Positions 16,878 to 25,523 of a stretch of 51,260 bases of DNA are shown here, piece after piece. The DNA is from an uncultured Oscillospiraceae bacterium. GTDB taxonomy: Bacteria > Bacillota > Clostridia > Oscillospirales > Acutalibacteraceae. Made by a program: the position numbers and the translations under genes. Under the pieces are notes generated by a model. The model was given only the letters and a program-made list of their open reading frames with translations, was not told where the DNA came from and ran no database searches. The stretch covers positions 1 to 51,260 of the forward strand of contig UQAZ01000014.1 in NCBI GenBank assembly GCA_900539165.1. The letters are read 5' to 3'. Numbering within the stretch: position 1 is the stretch's first letter; each line of letters opens with the position of its first letter.

Positions 16878-16924
16878 AAAAACCCCGCAGACGGATGCGT
16901 TGTCCGACCTGCGGGGTTTTGTTA
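16878..16924 (+). terminator. Intrinsic terminator after serS
   Basis: AAAACCCCGCAG pairs with CTGCGGGGTTTT, with an inner ACGGA/TCCG pairing, then a T-run. It is very stable. Confidence 0.92.
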
Positions 16925-16946
16925 TTGTCATAGTTGTGTGTATGTA

Positions 16947-17035
16947 GTCAGTTGCTGAAAAGCATTCTGAAAGGCAGGGACTATCCCTCAGTCAGCTACG
17001 CTGACAGCTCCCTTGAAAAGGGAGCCAAAACGCTT
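16947..17035. repeat. Dispersed palindromic repeat, copy A
   Basis: The segment carries GTCAGC-tac-GCTGAC and GCTCCCTT-gaa-AAGGGAGC hairpins joined to a GACTATCCCTC block. Parts recur at 17730-17815, 34783-34860 and 40785-40945, sometimes inverted. It is non-coding. This is typical of short palindromic (MITE- or REP-like) repeats seen across Clostridia genomes. The 16925-17176 gap holds only this and the hairpin after it. Confidence 0.65.
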
Positions 17036-17087
17036 ACACGGTGGTTTCGCAACGGTCTTTTCGAGTCTCTTGCCCACAACCGAAAAA

Positions 17088-17127
17088 TAAAAAAGACCTT
17101 GACCGTAAAAGGACAAAGTCTTTTTTC
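17088..17127. terminator. Bidirectional terminator-like hairpin
   Basis: AAAAAAGAC(C)TTG pairs with CAAAGTCTTTTTT. It lies downstream of the minus-strand membrane protein gene at 17177-17458 and probably ends that transcript. Confidence 0.6.
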
Positions 17128-17176
17128 TACGCACAAATCCACACATTCGTAATATGATTTTGCTTTTTAATAGATA

Positions 17177-17458
17177 TTAATTCTGTTTTGAGTTGGAGTT
17201 AAGATATTCCTTGTATTCCTTGTTAAATTTGTTTTCGCCGAGAATAATGTAAACCATACCTACGATTGAAGTGGTTCCACTCGTTACCCAAAAGATAACT
17301 TGTATCGGATATTGTATCGTGTGCATATGTTGGTCAAGGTACACAACAATCATTGTTACTATAAAACTAACCATAACAAGGATTTCTCCCGCCAATGAGT
17401 ATTGATAGCTTTTTGCTTTTTCAGCCTTGCATTTTTTCTTAAATTCTTTTTTAGTCAT
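17177..17458 (-). CDS. Small membrane protein of unknown function
   Basis: The 93 residues start with a very basic stretch (MTKKEFKKKCKAEKAKSY), followed by two predicted membrane helices (about residues 24-41 and 52-72) and a polar, lysine-rich C-terminus. No family recognised. It stands alone between repeat-rich intergenic regions and has a plausible Shine-Dalgarno (AGAGGACAC) before the ATG. Confidence 0.6.
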   Translation of the reverse strand: MTKKEFKKKCKAEKAKSYQYSLAGEILVMVSFIVTMIVVYLDQHMHTIQYPIQVIFWVTSGTTSIVGMVYIILGENKFNKEYKEYLNSNSKQN

Positions 17459-17585
17459 AATTGTGTCCTCTAAATATGAAATTACAGCAAAATCATATTA
17501 TCGATATCCCGACTGTTGTATAAATATTCTATCATATTTTCGCCCGATTGTCCAGAAACATAGGATATATCCATGAGCGTCATAC

Positions 17586-17815
17586 ATATAGCGGTCTTTT
17601 CGAGTCTCTTACAATTCTACTGAAAAACAAAAAAAGGAAGCAAAAGTGCCTCCACTTTCAGGGAAGATGGCACGACAAAGTCGTGACGGAGGGGTTTGCG
17701 TTACCGCTTAAATAGTGTTGTTATGGTTTGTTGTTGAAAAGCGTTCTAAAAGGCAGCGACTATCCCTCCACCACTTCGTGGTTCCCCTCCCTTAGAAAGG
17801 GAGGCGTGAGAGTCT
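17586..17815. repeat. Dispersed palindromic repeats, copy B cluster
   Basis: The segment contains CACGACAAAGTCGTG with a GGAGGGGTTTGCG flank (recurring at 34900-34945), GTTGTTGAAAAGCGTTCT...GACTATCCCTCC (close to 16950-16987) and CCACTTCGTGG. It also has the phrase GGTCTTTTCGAGTCTCT, found three times (about 17045, 17592, 17967). No ORF is supportable in 17459-17830. Confidence 0.6.
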
Positions 17816-17830
17816 CGCCTTGCGGTTCGT

Positions 17831-17872
17831 AAAAAATAAAAAGAAGAAGTACAAGACTTCTTCTTTTTTATT
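17831..17872 (-). terminator. Intrinsic terminator, minus strand
   Basis: AAAAAGAAGAAGT pairs with ACTTCTTCTTTTT around a short loop. It lies immediately downstream, on the minus strand, of a tRNA-Gly 3' fragment, in the same relation as the terminator behind the intact tRNA gene. Confidence 0.7.
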
Positions 17873-17873
17873 T

Positions 17874-17894
17874 TGGAGCGGATTACGAGACTCG
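17874..17894 (-). pseudogene. 3' fragment of tRNA-Gly
   Basis: These 21 bases are identical to the 3' end (CCA, acceptor strand and part of the T arm) of the intact tRNA-Gly at 18042-18117. After them the sequence becomes G+C-rich and unrelated (17895-17960), including the palindrome GAACAGTCC-CCC-GGACTGTTC. It could be a remnant of a tandem tRNA copy or of an attachment site. Confidence 0.7.
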
Positions 17895-18002
17895 CTCGGC
17901 TTGCTTCTGCGCTCGCCGACACGCACCCGACCGGCGAACAGTCCCCCGGACTGTTCTTTGCTTCGCAACGGTCTTTTCAAGTCTCTCATACCACAACTGA
18001 AA

Positions 18003-18041
18003 AACAAAAAAAGGAAGCATTCATTGCTTCCTTTTTGTTTT
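18003..18041 (-). terminator. Terminator after tRNA-Gly
   Basis: AAAAGGAAGCAATG and its partner form a long stem followed, on the minus strand, by a T-rich run. It sits directly 3' of the tRNA gene. Confidence 0.8.
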
Positions 18042-18117
18042 TGGAGCGGATTACGAGACTCGAACTCGCTACCTTCACCTTGGCAAGGTGACGCTCTACC
18101 GGATGAGCTAAATCCGC
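18042..18117 (-). tRNA. tRNA-Gly(GCC)
   Basis: Read on the minus strand, the 76-nt gene folds as a cloverleaf. The acceptor stem is GCGGATT/AATCCGC, the D arm AGCTCATCCGGTAGAGCGT, the anticodon stem TCACC/GGTGA with loop TTGCCAA (anticodon GCC), and the T arm contains GAGTTCGAGTCTC. The discriminator T and encoded CCA are present. It reads codons GGC/GGU. Confidence 0.97.
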
Positions 18118-18177
18118 AACTGCAAAACCAATTATATAGATATTTATCGGTTTTGTCAAGCCCTAATTTTATTTTTA

Positions 18178-18714
18178 TCAGTTTTGTTTTACTTTGAAGT
18201 ATGCCTGAGGCTCCGAGCATACGGGACAGGTCTGCGGTGCGGTCTTGCCGACAACAATATTTCCGCAGTTCATACAAACCCAAACCGTGTCGCCGTTTTT
18301 TGAAAACACCGTTGACGATTGAACATCATTCAACAGCTTCTTAAAGCGTGCCTCGTGCTGTGTCTCGATTTCTCCCACCAAATCAAACAGCCTCGCAATC
18401 TCCGTAAAGCCCTCGTTTCGTGCTTCCTCTGCATATTTTGGATACATACTGCTATGCTCAAAATGCTCGCCGTCTATGCTTTCGCTGAGATTTGCCGAGG
18501 TTGGCGGAATTTCGTTTGAATGAAGATACTTAAACCAAAGTCGTGCGTGCGCCTGCTCGTTTTTTGCCGTCTCCTCAAAAATTTCTGCAATCTCATTATA
18601 TCCGTCCTGCCGTGCCTTGTTTGCAAAAAAGATATACTTGATGTGAGACTGCGCCTCACCCGCAAATGCAGAAATTAAATTTGCCTGAGTTTTTGTACTG
18701 TCTAAATTTTTCAT
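18178..18714 (-). CDS. rbr: Rubrerythrin
   Basis: A peroxide-reducing non-haem di-iron protein of anaerobes. The 178 residues carry the ferritin-like domain with E-x-x-H di-iron ligand motifs (EAQSHIKY, EETAKNEQAHA, EIETQHEARF) and a C-terminal rubredoxin-like domain with two CxxC pairs (WVCMNCGN and CPVCSEPQ). Its Shine-Dalgarno GGGAGG lies inside the descending arm of a strong hairpin after the upstream HAD gene. No separate promoter fits in the 49-base gap, so it appears to be co-transcribed with that gene. Confidence 0.96.
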   Translation of the reverse strand: MKNLDSTKTQANLISAFAGEAQSHIKYIFFANKARQDGYNEIAEIFEETAKNEQAHARLWFKYLHSNEIPPTSANLSESIDGEHFEHSSMYPKYAEEARNEGFTEIARLFDLVGEIETQHEARFKKLLNDVQSSTVFSKNGDTVWVCMNCGNIVVGKTAPQTCPVCSEPQAYFKVKQN

Positions 18715-18755
18715 AAAAATCCTCCCTTATCATTTTTACCCGATAAGAGAGGATT
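18715..18755 (-). promoter_or_regulatory. Terminator-like hairpin containing the rubrerythrin Shine-Dalgarno
   Basis: On the minus strand AATCCTCTCTTATC pairs over 14 positions (one G-T) with GATAAGGGAGGATT and is followed by TTTTTATG, where ATG is the rbr start. The same structure would terminate HAD-gene transcripts and block translation of any transcript that reads through. Confidence 0.75.
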
Positions 18756-18763
18756 ATAAGTGA

Positions 18764-19576
18764 TTATATAAATTTATTTATTCCTGCTGCGACACCGTTT
18801 TCGGCATTGGAGAGCGTTTCATATTTTGCACTCGCCTTGCATTCCGGCGTTGCGTTAGCCATAGCAAAGGAATATTTGCAGTATTTGAGCATTTCGCAGT
18901 CGTTGCCTGCGTCACCGAATGCCATACATTCGTCAGCCGTTATGCCCAGCACCATGCACATTCCGTCGATTGCCGTGCCTTTGTTTACTCCCTTTGCGGT
19001 AAATTCCATACTTACAGGCATTGACGAGGCTAAACACAGATTATCGTTTTCGCTCAGTTCGTTCCACAGCGTTGAAAAATCATCTTTGTCGGGAGCGTAA
19101 ACCGTTACCTTTTCGATTTCCTTATCCTGCGCAACAGCCATAAGGTCGCTCACCGGCGTCATTTCCTGCGTAAGCTTTTCCAAAAATTCCTTAGGCAAAA
19201 AATCAGCGCCGAAGCTTTCTGCCATATCGGCTTGAACATAGTCTGTCGAATTTACATAAAGCTCAACAAAAGAGCCAAGCTCAAGGCTTCTTTTAAGCAG
19301 AGGCATACAAAACTCGCTGCTCATAAAACGGGTGTAAATGTTTTTGCCCTGCGCCCTGTCGTAAACGGCCGCACCGTTTGAGTAAATTATATAATCTATC
19401 TCGGGTACTTGCTCGCACACATCTCCTATAATAGCAAGCGTTCTGCCTGTTGCCACGGCAATTTTTGCACCGCTGTCGTGCGCTTTTTTGAGTGCCGAAC
19501 GGTTTTCCTTAGTCACTGTTATATGGTCTGTATACATAAGCGTTCCGTCCAAATCAAGAGCTATAAGCTTAATCAT
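18764..19576 (-). CDS. Cof-type HAD-superfamily phosphatase
   Basis: The 270-residue protein has the HAD motifs ALDLDGTLMYTD (motif I with the nucleophile Asp), the VATGRT motif II region, and CMAFGDAGNDCEMLKYC (motif IV), with a C2B-type cap between. Such enzymes dephosphorylate small sugar or cofactor phosphates; the substrate cannot be told. The ATG is preceded by GAGGTGATATT. It lies upstream of rubrerythrin on the same strand. Confidence 0.92.
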   Translation of the reverse strand: MIKLIALDLDGTLMYTDHITVTKENRSALKKAHDSGAKIAVATGRTLAIIGDVCEQVPEIDYIIYSNGAAVYDRAQGKNIYTRFMSSEFCMPLLKRSLELGSFVELYVNSTDYVQADMAESFGADFLPKEFLEKLTQEMTPVSDLMAVAQDKEIEKVTVYAPDKDDFSTLWNELSENDNLCLASSMPVSMEFTAKGVNKGTAIDGMCMVLGITADECMAFGDAGNDCEMLKYCKYSFAMANATPECKASAKYETLSNAENGVAAGINKFI

Positions 19577-19605
19577 AATATCACCTCTGTACTGCTTTTG
19601 GTGTA

Positions 19606-19634
19606 ATTATATACCAAGCTCAGCCGATTTACAA
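19606..19634 (-). promoter_or_regulatory. Promoter of the HAD-rubrerythrin unit
   Basis: On the minus strand TTGTAA, 17 bases, TATAAT (plus-strand attata 19606-19611). It is placed about 30 bases before the HAD start. The rest of the 19635-19773 gap is AT-rich with no ORF I can support. Confidence 0.65.
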
Positions 19635-19773
19635 TAAGCGAAATAAACAAGGCTTTTGCACACCATTACTTATTTTGCATAGCAAGTTGCACATATATTC
19701 AAGCCGTGCCGCAGCCTAAATTTGTATGGCATACAGAAAAAGGTTAAAAAACGGTGTCAAACGAAAATTTATG

Positions 19774-19802
19774 TTGAATTTTGTCGCAATATCTTATATT
19801 AT
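19774..19802 (+). promoter_or_regulatory. Probable promoter of the xpt-transporter-hpt locus
   Basis: TTGAAT (19774-19779), 17 bases, TATTAT (19797-19802), about 105 bases upstream of xpt. No purine-riboswitch signature is visible in the leader. Confidence 0.5.
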
Positions 19803-19906
19803 ATAAGAGGTGTTTAAGCAAGTGAAATTTATCCGAATGCGTTTTTGCAATCGATTTTTCTTACGGCTTAGCTTAGTGTTTATTTTAGCGATTGGTGGTA
19901 CCTATT

Positions 19907-20485
19907 ATGGATTTGCTTAAAGAAAAGATTTTGACCGAGGGACAGGTCTACGAAGGTAATATATTAAAGGTTGACTGCTTCTTGAACCACCAAATAGATT
20001 GCGGCTTTTTGCGTGAAGTCGGAAAAGAATTTCATAGACTTTATAAAGATGAGGACATCAATAAAATTCTGACTATCGAATCATCGGGCATTGCCATAGG
20101 TGCAATGGTAGCTCAGGAATTCGGATGTCCTTTAGTATTTGCAAAAAAAACTAAGACTAAAAATATTGCAGGCGATGTCTACACCACGCCGGTTGAGTCG
20201 TTCACTCACGGCACAACCTATGACATCATAGTATCAAAAAAGTTTTTGAAGCCGGGCGATAAGGTATTGATTGTTGACGACTTTCTCGCTATCGGCAACG
20301 CATTAAAGGGACTTATTCATCTCGTTGAGCAAAGCGGAGCTTCGCTTGTCGGTTGCGGTACCGTTATCGAAAAGGGTTATCAGCACGGCGGCGACGAGCT
20401 TAGAGCGCAAGGCATCAGAGTTGAAAGCCTCGCAATAATAGATTCTATGGACGCAAGCACGGGCAATGTTGAGTTCAGAGATTAA
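19907..20485 (+). CDS. xpt: Xanthine phosphoribosyltransferase
   Basis: It converts xanthine and PRPP to XMP for purine salvage. I start at ATG 19907 (MDLLKEKI), giving 192 residues, close to the usual 194; an upstream TTG (19892) is possible but unlikely. Motifs include LNHQIDCGFLREVG, SSGIAIG and the PRPP-binding VLIVDDFLAIGNALKGL. It heads a same-strand series running into a BMP-family transporter and ending with hpt. Confidence 0.95.
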   Translation: MDLLKEKILTEGQVYEGNILKVDCFLNHQIDCGFLREVGKEFHRLYKDEDINKILTIESSGIAIGAMVAQEFGCPLVFAKKTKTKNIAGDVYTTPVESFTHGTTYDIIVSKKFLKPGDKVLIVDDFLAIGNALKGLIHLVEQSGASLVGCGTVIEKGYQHGGDELRAQGIRVESLAIIDSMDASTGNVEFRD

Positions 20486-20540
20486 TTTTGGTTATTAGGC
20501 GCAAGCCGATAATATAAAAAAATAAACGGAGGAAAACGAA

Positions 20541-21800
20541 ATGAAAATCACAAAAAGAGTTCTTGCTGTTATCCTCGCTGCTTTGTTTGTAGTAGCTGCA
20601 TTTGCAGGCTGCTCGGCATCGGGTAAAGACGACAGCAAAAATAACGAGGGCAAGACCGTAAAGCTTGGTCTTATCACACTTCACGACGAGAACTCAACCT
20701 ACGACAAGAACTTCATCGTAGCTGCTAAAGAGGCTGCTGAGAAGATGGGCGTAGAGCTTGTTCAGAAGAACAACATTGAAGAAGGCCAGGCTGCATACGA
20801 CGCAGCTGCAGAGCTTGTTGACGAGGGTTGTAACCTTATCCTTGCAGACAGCTTCGGCCACGAGGACTACATTATTCAGGCTGCTAAGGAATTTAAAGAT
20901 GTTGAGTTCCTTCACGCAACAGGTACAAAGGCTCACACAGAGGGTCTTTCAAACTTTCACAACGGTTTCTCTGCTATCTATGAGGGCAGATACCTTGCAG
21001 GTGTTGCAGCAGGTGAAAAGATTAATGAAATGATTGCTCAGGGTAAGATTACCGCTGAGCAGGCTAAGATGGGTTATGTAGGTGCTTACACATATGCTGA
21101 GGTTATCTCAGGCTACACCTCATTCTACCTTGGCGCAAAGAGCGTTTGCCCTTCAGTAACTATGGATGTTACATTCACAGGTTCTTGGTACGACGAGACT
21201 GCTGAGAAGGAAGCAGCTCAGAAGCTTATCCAAAACGGCGCTGTACTCGTTTCACAGCACGCTGACTCAATGGGCGCTCCTACTGCTTGTGAGAGTGCAA
21301 ATGTACCAAACGTTTCATACAACGGTTCAACAGAATCCGCTTGTCCTAACACCTTTATCGTTTCTTCAAGAATCAACTGGGCTCCTTACCTTGAGCATTG
21401 CATCGAGGCTGTAAGAAAGGGCAATAAGATTGAGGCTGACTGGATCGGCACTCTTGCTGACAACTCTGTACTTCTTACAGACTTTGGTAAGACAGCTCCT
21501 GCAGCAAACACAGCTTCTGCTGTTGAGAAGGCTAAGAAGGCTATCGAAGACGGTACTGTTCACGTATTTGATGTAAACACATTCACAGTAACAGTAACAG
21601 ATGAGAAGAATAAGAACGCTAAGGTTGACGCTGACGGACACCTCACCTCTTATATGGCTGATGTTGATACAGACGCAGCTTACACTCCTGACACAGAGGT
21701 TGTTAAGGACGGCTACTTCCACGAATCAGAATCTCGTGCTGCTCCGTATTTTGATGTTCAAATCGACGGCATCAATCTTCTTGATGTAAACTTCGGTTAA
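20541..21800 (+). CDS. BMP-family (PnrA-like) substrate-binding lipoprotein
   Basis: The 419-residue lipoprotein has a signal peptide with lipobox FAGC (lipid cysteine near residue 24), followed by a BMP fold: KLGLITLHDENSTYDKNF, ILADSFGHEDYI, GRYLAGVAAG and MGYVGAYTYAEVISGYTSFYLGA. BMP proteins of this class bind purine nucleosides in characterised cases. The flanking xpt and hpt genes support a purine ligand here. A hairpin follows the gene, consistent with higher expression of the binding protein than of the permeases. Confidence 0.9.
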   Translation: MKITKRVLAVILAALFVVAAFAGCSASGKDDSKNNEGKTVKLGLITLHDENSTYDKNFIVAAKEAAEKMGVELVQKNNIEEGQAAYDAAAELVDEGCNLILADSFGHEDYIIQAAKEFKDVEFLHATGTKAHTEGLSNFHNGFSAIYEGRYLAGVAAGEKINEMIAQGKITAEQAKMGYVGAYTYAEVISGYTSFYLGAKSVCPSVTMDVTFTGSWYDETAEKEAAQKLIQNGAVLVSQHADSMGAPTACESANVPNVSYNGSTESACPNTFIVSSRINWAPYLEHCIEAVRKGNKIEADWIGTLADNSVLLTDFGKTAPAANTASAVEKAKKAIEDGTVHVFDVNTFTVTVTDEKNKNAKVDADGHLTSYMADVDTDAAYTPDTEVVKDGYFHESESRAAPYFDVQIDGINLLDVNFG

Positions 21801-21827
21801 TAGTCAAATTATAAATAAATCTATCAT

Positions 21828-21853
21828 CCGTGGCGGAGGAAGCTCCGTCACGG
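21828..21853 (+). terminator. Intercistronic stem-loop after the BMP gene
   Basis: CCGTGGCGGAG pairs with CTCCGTCACGG around GAAG; it has no T-run. It probably acts as an RNA-stabilising or partial processing element between the binding protein and the ATPase. Confidence 0.55.
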
Positions 21854-21877
21854 TAAGACTATTTTATGAGGTAATTT

Positions 21878-23413
21878 ATGGAAAAATTTGCTCTGGAATT
21901 AAAGGGTGTTACCAAGCAATTCGGCGCTAAGGTTATTGCAAACGATAATGTCGATTTGCAGGTAAAGCGAGGAGAAATTCTTGCCATATTGGGGGAAAAC
22001 GGCTCGGGCAAAACCACTCTTATGAATATGGTATCGGGTATTTACTTCCCCGACAAGGGACAGATATTCGTAAACGGCGAGGAGGTTGTTATAAAATCTC
22101 CTAAGGACGCATTTAAGTATAAAATAGGTATGATTCATCAGCATTTTAAGCTTGTTGATGTTTTTACCGCTACGGAAAATATTATTCTCGGCGTTGAGGA
22201 TAAGAAAAAATATAATATCAAAGAAGCAAAAAAAGAGGTTAAAGCCATCATCGACAAGTACGGCTTTAATATGGACCTCGATAAAAAAATCTACAATATG
22301 TCTGTATCCGAAAAGCAGACAGTCGAAATTATCAAGGTGCTTTACAGAGGCGCTGACATTCTTATTTTGGATGAGCCTACCGCTGTTTTGACACCTCAGG
22401 AAACAGAAAAATTATTTGATGTTCTTCGCAATATGCGTAAGGACGGTAAATCAATTATCATAATTACACATAAGCTTCACGAGGTACTCAGCATTTCCGA
22501 CAGGGTTGCTATTCTTCGTAAGGGTAAGCATGTCAGCACCATTAATACCTCTGATGCAGACGAGCAAATTCTTACCGAGGCTATGATGGGGTCAAAAATC
22601 GACCTTAACATTACCCGTGAAGAACCTAAAAATCCTAAAGAAAGACTTGATGTCGAAAATCTTACCGTTATAAAAAAGGACGGTACAAAGGCGCTGGATA
22701 ATGTATCCTTTAAGGCATACGGCGGCGAAATTCTCGGTATTGCGGGAATCAGCGGTTGCGGTCAAAAGGAACTTTTAGAATCCATTGCCGGACTTCAGGT
22801 TACTACTAAAAAATCAAGCATTCTCTACAAGCCGGACGATTTAGGTCCTCAGCAGCTTGTGGGAAAAACTCCTCGTGAAATTCGCAAGCTGGGCATTGCT
22901 CTTTCTTTCGTTCCGGAGGACAGACTCGGAATGGGACTTGTAGGCAATATGGACATTGTAGACAATATGATGCTCCGTTCCTATAAGGGCAGTAAGGGTG
23001 CATTTCTTAACAGAAAAGAGCCTAAGCATCTTGCAGACGACATTATTTCCGACCTTGAGGTTGTTACTCCGAGTGCAAACACTCCCGTAAGACGACTTTC
23101 GGGCGGTAATGTTCAAAAGGTGCTTGTCGGCAGAGAAATTTCATTGCAGCCAAAGGTTTTGATGGTTGCTTATCCTGTAAGAGGACTTGACATTAACTCC
23201 TCTTATACTATTTATAATCTCCTCTCTCAGCAGAAGGAGCATGGAACAGCCGTAATTTTTGTCGGTGAAGACTTGGATGTGCTTATCGAGCTTTGCGACA
23301 GAATTATGGTTATCAACTCGGGCTGTATTACCGGCGTGGTGGACGGACGAAACACCACTAAGGAGGAAATCGGTCTGCTTATGACAAAGACGGTAGAAAG
23401 GGAGGAAGAATAA
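21878..23413 (+). CDS. Nucleoside ABC transporter ATP-binding protein (two fused domains)
   Basis: 511 residues with two tandem ABC domains, as in NupA/YufO and sugar-type ATPases. Domain 1 has Walker A GENGSGKTT and Walker B ILILDEPTAVLTPQE, with a degenerate signature MSVSEKQ. Domain 2 has a degenerate Walker A (GISGCGQKE), signature RRLSGGNVQKVLVGREI and MVAYPVRGLD in place of Walker B. This asymmetry is normal for the family. The stop codon overlaps the next ATG (TAATG). Confidence 0.95.
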   Translation: MEKFALELKGVTKQFGAKVIANDNVDLQVKRGEILAILGENGSGKTTLMNMVSGIYFPDKGQIFVNGEEVVIKSPKDAFKYKIGMIHQHFKLVDVFTATENIILGVEDKKKYNIKEAKKEVKAIIDKYGFNMDLDKKIYNMSVSEKQTVEIIKVLYRGADILILDEPTAVLTPQETEKLFDVLRNMRKDGKSIIIITHKLHEVLSISDRVAILRKGKHVSTINTSDADEQILTEAMMGSKIDLNITREEPKNPKERLDVENLTVIKKDGTKALDNVSFKAYGGEILGIAGISGCGQKELLESIAGLQVTTKKSSILYKPDDLGPQQLVGKTPREIRKLGIALSFVPEDRLGMGLVGNMDIVDNMMLRSYKGSKGAFLNRKEPKHLADDIISDLEVVTPSANTPVRRLSGGNVQKVLVGREISLQPKVLMVAYPVRGLDINSSYTIYNLLSQQKEHGTAVIFVGEDLDVLIELCDRIMVINSGCITGVVDGRNTTKEEIGLLMTKTVEREEE

Positions 23414-24525
23414 TGGCTAAGAATAAAAATACTGTTCACGAGCCTCTTTTTCATATCGTAAAGAGGGACGCCGTGCCAAGGCTCAATTCGTTGCTTATCC
23501 GTATCGGTGCTATCCTTTTGGCTCTTGTTTTTTGCGGAATTATCACAATGGTGCTTACGGGCGAAAACCCTATTAAGGTTTATGTAACAATGTTCCAGGG
23601 TGCGTTCGGCAGTGCAAGAAAGTTTTGGAAGCTTCTGCAAAATCTTGCAATGCTCCTTTGCGTATCGCTTGCGCTTACCCCTGCGTTTAAGATGAGATTT
23701 TGGAACATCGGCGGTGAGGGACAGGTTCTTATCGGAGGACTTGCAACAACTGCTTGTATGATTTTGCTCGGCGATAAAATTCCTAACGGCTTGCTTATCA
23801 TTATTATGGTTTTGGCGTCTGTTTTGGCAGGTGCGATTTGGGCGCTTATCCCCGCTATATTTAAGGCAAAGTTTAACACAAACGAAACGCTCTTTACCCT
23901 TATGATGAACTATGTCGGCATTCAGCTGGTTTCATATTTCTGTATGTATTGGGAAAATCCTAAGGGAGCAGGTAAAATCGGTATTATCAACCGTGCCACC
24001 GAGGCAGGCTGGTTTCCGACTATCGGCGGACAGAACTATTTGCTTAATATTCTGATTGTTGCCGGTATCACCGTTGCTATGTATATCTATCTTAAATATT
24101 CAAAGCACGGTTATGAAATTGCAGTAGTCGGCGAGAGTGAAAATACGGCTCGCTATATCGGAATTAATGTAAATAAAGTTATTCTTCGTACAATGGCTCT
24201 TTCGGGTGCGGTTTGCGGTATCGCAGGTCTTTTGCTCGTTGGCGGTACAGACCACACAATTTCCACTTCGACTGCCGACGGCAGAGGCTTTACCGCTATT
24301 ATGGTATCGTGGCTCGGTAAATTTAACCCTATTTATATGATTTTCACTTCATTATTGCTTGTTTTCCTTGACGCAGGTGCTGACCAAATTTCTATGATTT
24401 TCGGTCTTAACCAAAGCTTTAGTGAAATAATTACAGGTATCATTCTGTTCTTTATTATCGGCAGCGAATTTTTCATTAACTATCAGTTAAAATTTCGCAG
24501 CTCGTCAAAGAAGGAGGTAAAGTAG
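23413..24525 (+). CDS. Nucleoside ABC transporter permease 1 (YufP-like)
   Basis: A 370-residue branched-chain/BPD_transp_2-type permease with about nine hydrophobic segments, starting after a cytoplasmic N-terminus of about 30 residues. It shows FWNIGGEGQVLIGGL and the coupling-helix region YEIAVVGESENTARYIGIN. It is the first of two permease subunits and is translationally coupled to the ATPase. Confidence 0.93.
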   Translation: MAKNKNTVHEPLFHIVKRDAVPRLNSLLIRIGAILLALVFCGIITMVLTGENPIKVYVTMFQGAFGSARKFWKLLQNLAMLLCVSLALTPAFKMRFWNIGGEGQVLIGGLATTACMILLGDKIPNGLLIIIMVLASVLAGAIWALIPAIFKAKFNTNETLFTLMMNYVGIQLVSYFCMYWENPKGAGKIGIINRATEAGWFPTIGGQNYLLNILIVAGITVAMYIYLKYSKHGYEIAVVGESENTARYIGINVNKVILRTMALSGAVCGIAGLLLVGGTDHTISTSTADGRGFTAIMVSWLGKFNPIYMIFTSLLLVFLDAGADQISMIFGLNQSFSEIITGIILFFIIGSEFFINYQLKFRSSSKKEVK

Positions 24526-24526
24526 T

Positions 24527-25516
24527 ATGGGAACATTAATCGCTTTCCTGCACAGAGCAATTATGCAGGGTATACCACTCCTTTTTGGCTCAACGGGTGA
24601 AATCATCACCGAAAAATCAGGTAACCTCAACCTCGGTATCCCCGGTATTATGTATATCGGCGGTATGAGTGGCGTTATCGGTGCGTTCTTTTATGAAAAT
24701 TCATTGACGGACAAGGCTGACGCAAACGGCTTTTTGGCTGTTTTCATTCCACTTATTACCTGTATTTTAGGCTCGCTTATCGCAGGCTGTATTTACAGTT
24801 TCCTCACCGTTACTCTCAGAGCGAATCAGAATGTAACAGGTCTTGCGCTTACAACATTCGGTACAGGCTTCGGTAACTTCTTCGGTGGCTCGCTTATCAA
24901 GCTCACAGGTGCCGATGTTCCGTCTGTTGCTCTTACAACAACATCTAATTTCTTCAGAACCTCGTTGCCGTTTGCGGATAAACTCGGCTTGTTCGGAAAA
25001 CTGTTTTTAAGCTACGGCTTCCTTGCGTATGCGGCAATTATTATTGCACTTTTCGCATCATGGTTTTTGAATAAAACGAGAGCAGGCTTGCACCTCAGAG
25101 CAGTCGGAGAAAATCCGGCAACCGCTGACGCAGCAGGTATCAATGTTGAAAGAACTAAGTACATCGCTACCGGTGTAGGCTCGATTATCGCAGGCTTGGG
25201 CGGACTTTATTATGTAATGGATTATGCAAACGGTGTTTGGTCAAACGACGGCTTCGGCGACAGAGGTTGGCTTGCAATCGCACTCGTAATCTTTGCAATT
25301 TGGCGTCCTAACCTCAGCATTTTAGGCTCTATCGCATTCGGCGGTCTTTACATTGTTTATCTTTATGTTCCGGGCGCGCTTCGTGTGCAGGAGCTTTACA
25401 AAATGATTCCTTATATCGTTACCATTATCGTTCTTATTATGGTAAGCGTTCGTAAGAAAAAGGAAAACCAAGGTCCTGCGGCTCTCGGTCTTTCATACTT
25501 CAGAGAGGAAAGATAA
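24527..25516 (+). CDS. Nucleoside ABC transporter permease 2 (YufQ-like)
   Basis: A 329-residue membrane permease with the EIITEKSGNLNLGIPGIMYIGG motif and the coupling helix GLHLRAVGENPATADAAGIN. It pairs with the preceding permease to form the membrane channel. It starts one base after the previous stop. hpt follows after 7 bases. Confidence 0.94.
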   Translation: MGTLIAFLHRAIMQGIPLLFGSTGEIITEKSGNLNLGIPGIMYIGGMSGVIGAFFYENSLTDKADANGFLAVFIPLITCILGSLIAGCIYSFLTVTLRANQNVTGLALTTFGTGFGNFFGGSLIKLTGADVPSVALTTTSNFFRTSLPFADKLGLFGKLFLSYGFLAYAAIIIALFASWFLNKTRAGLHLRAVGENPATADAAGINVERTKYIATGVGSIIAGLGGLYYVMDYANGVWSNDGFGDRGWLAIALVIFAIWRPNLSILGSIAFGGLYIVYLYVPGALRVQELYKMIPYIVTIIVLIMVSVRKKKENQGPAALGLSYFREER

Positions 25517-25523
25517 TTTATTT

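Noticed and set aside
17792..18283. Minus-strand ORF spanning the tRNA-Gly gene
   Set aside because: It runs through a tRNA, terminators and repeats, and is not a credible protein.
19640..19906. Possible purine riboswitch before xpt
   Set aside because: The conserved core (TATGG...TTTCTACC...GACTA) is not found in the leader.
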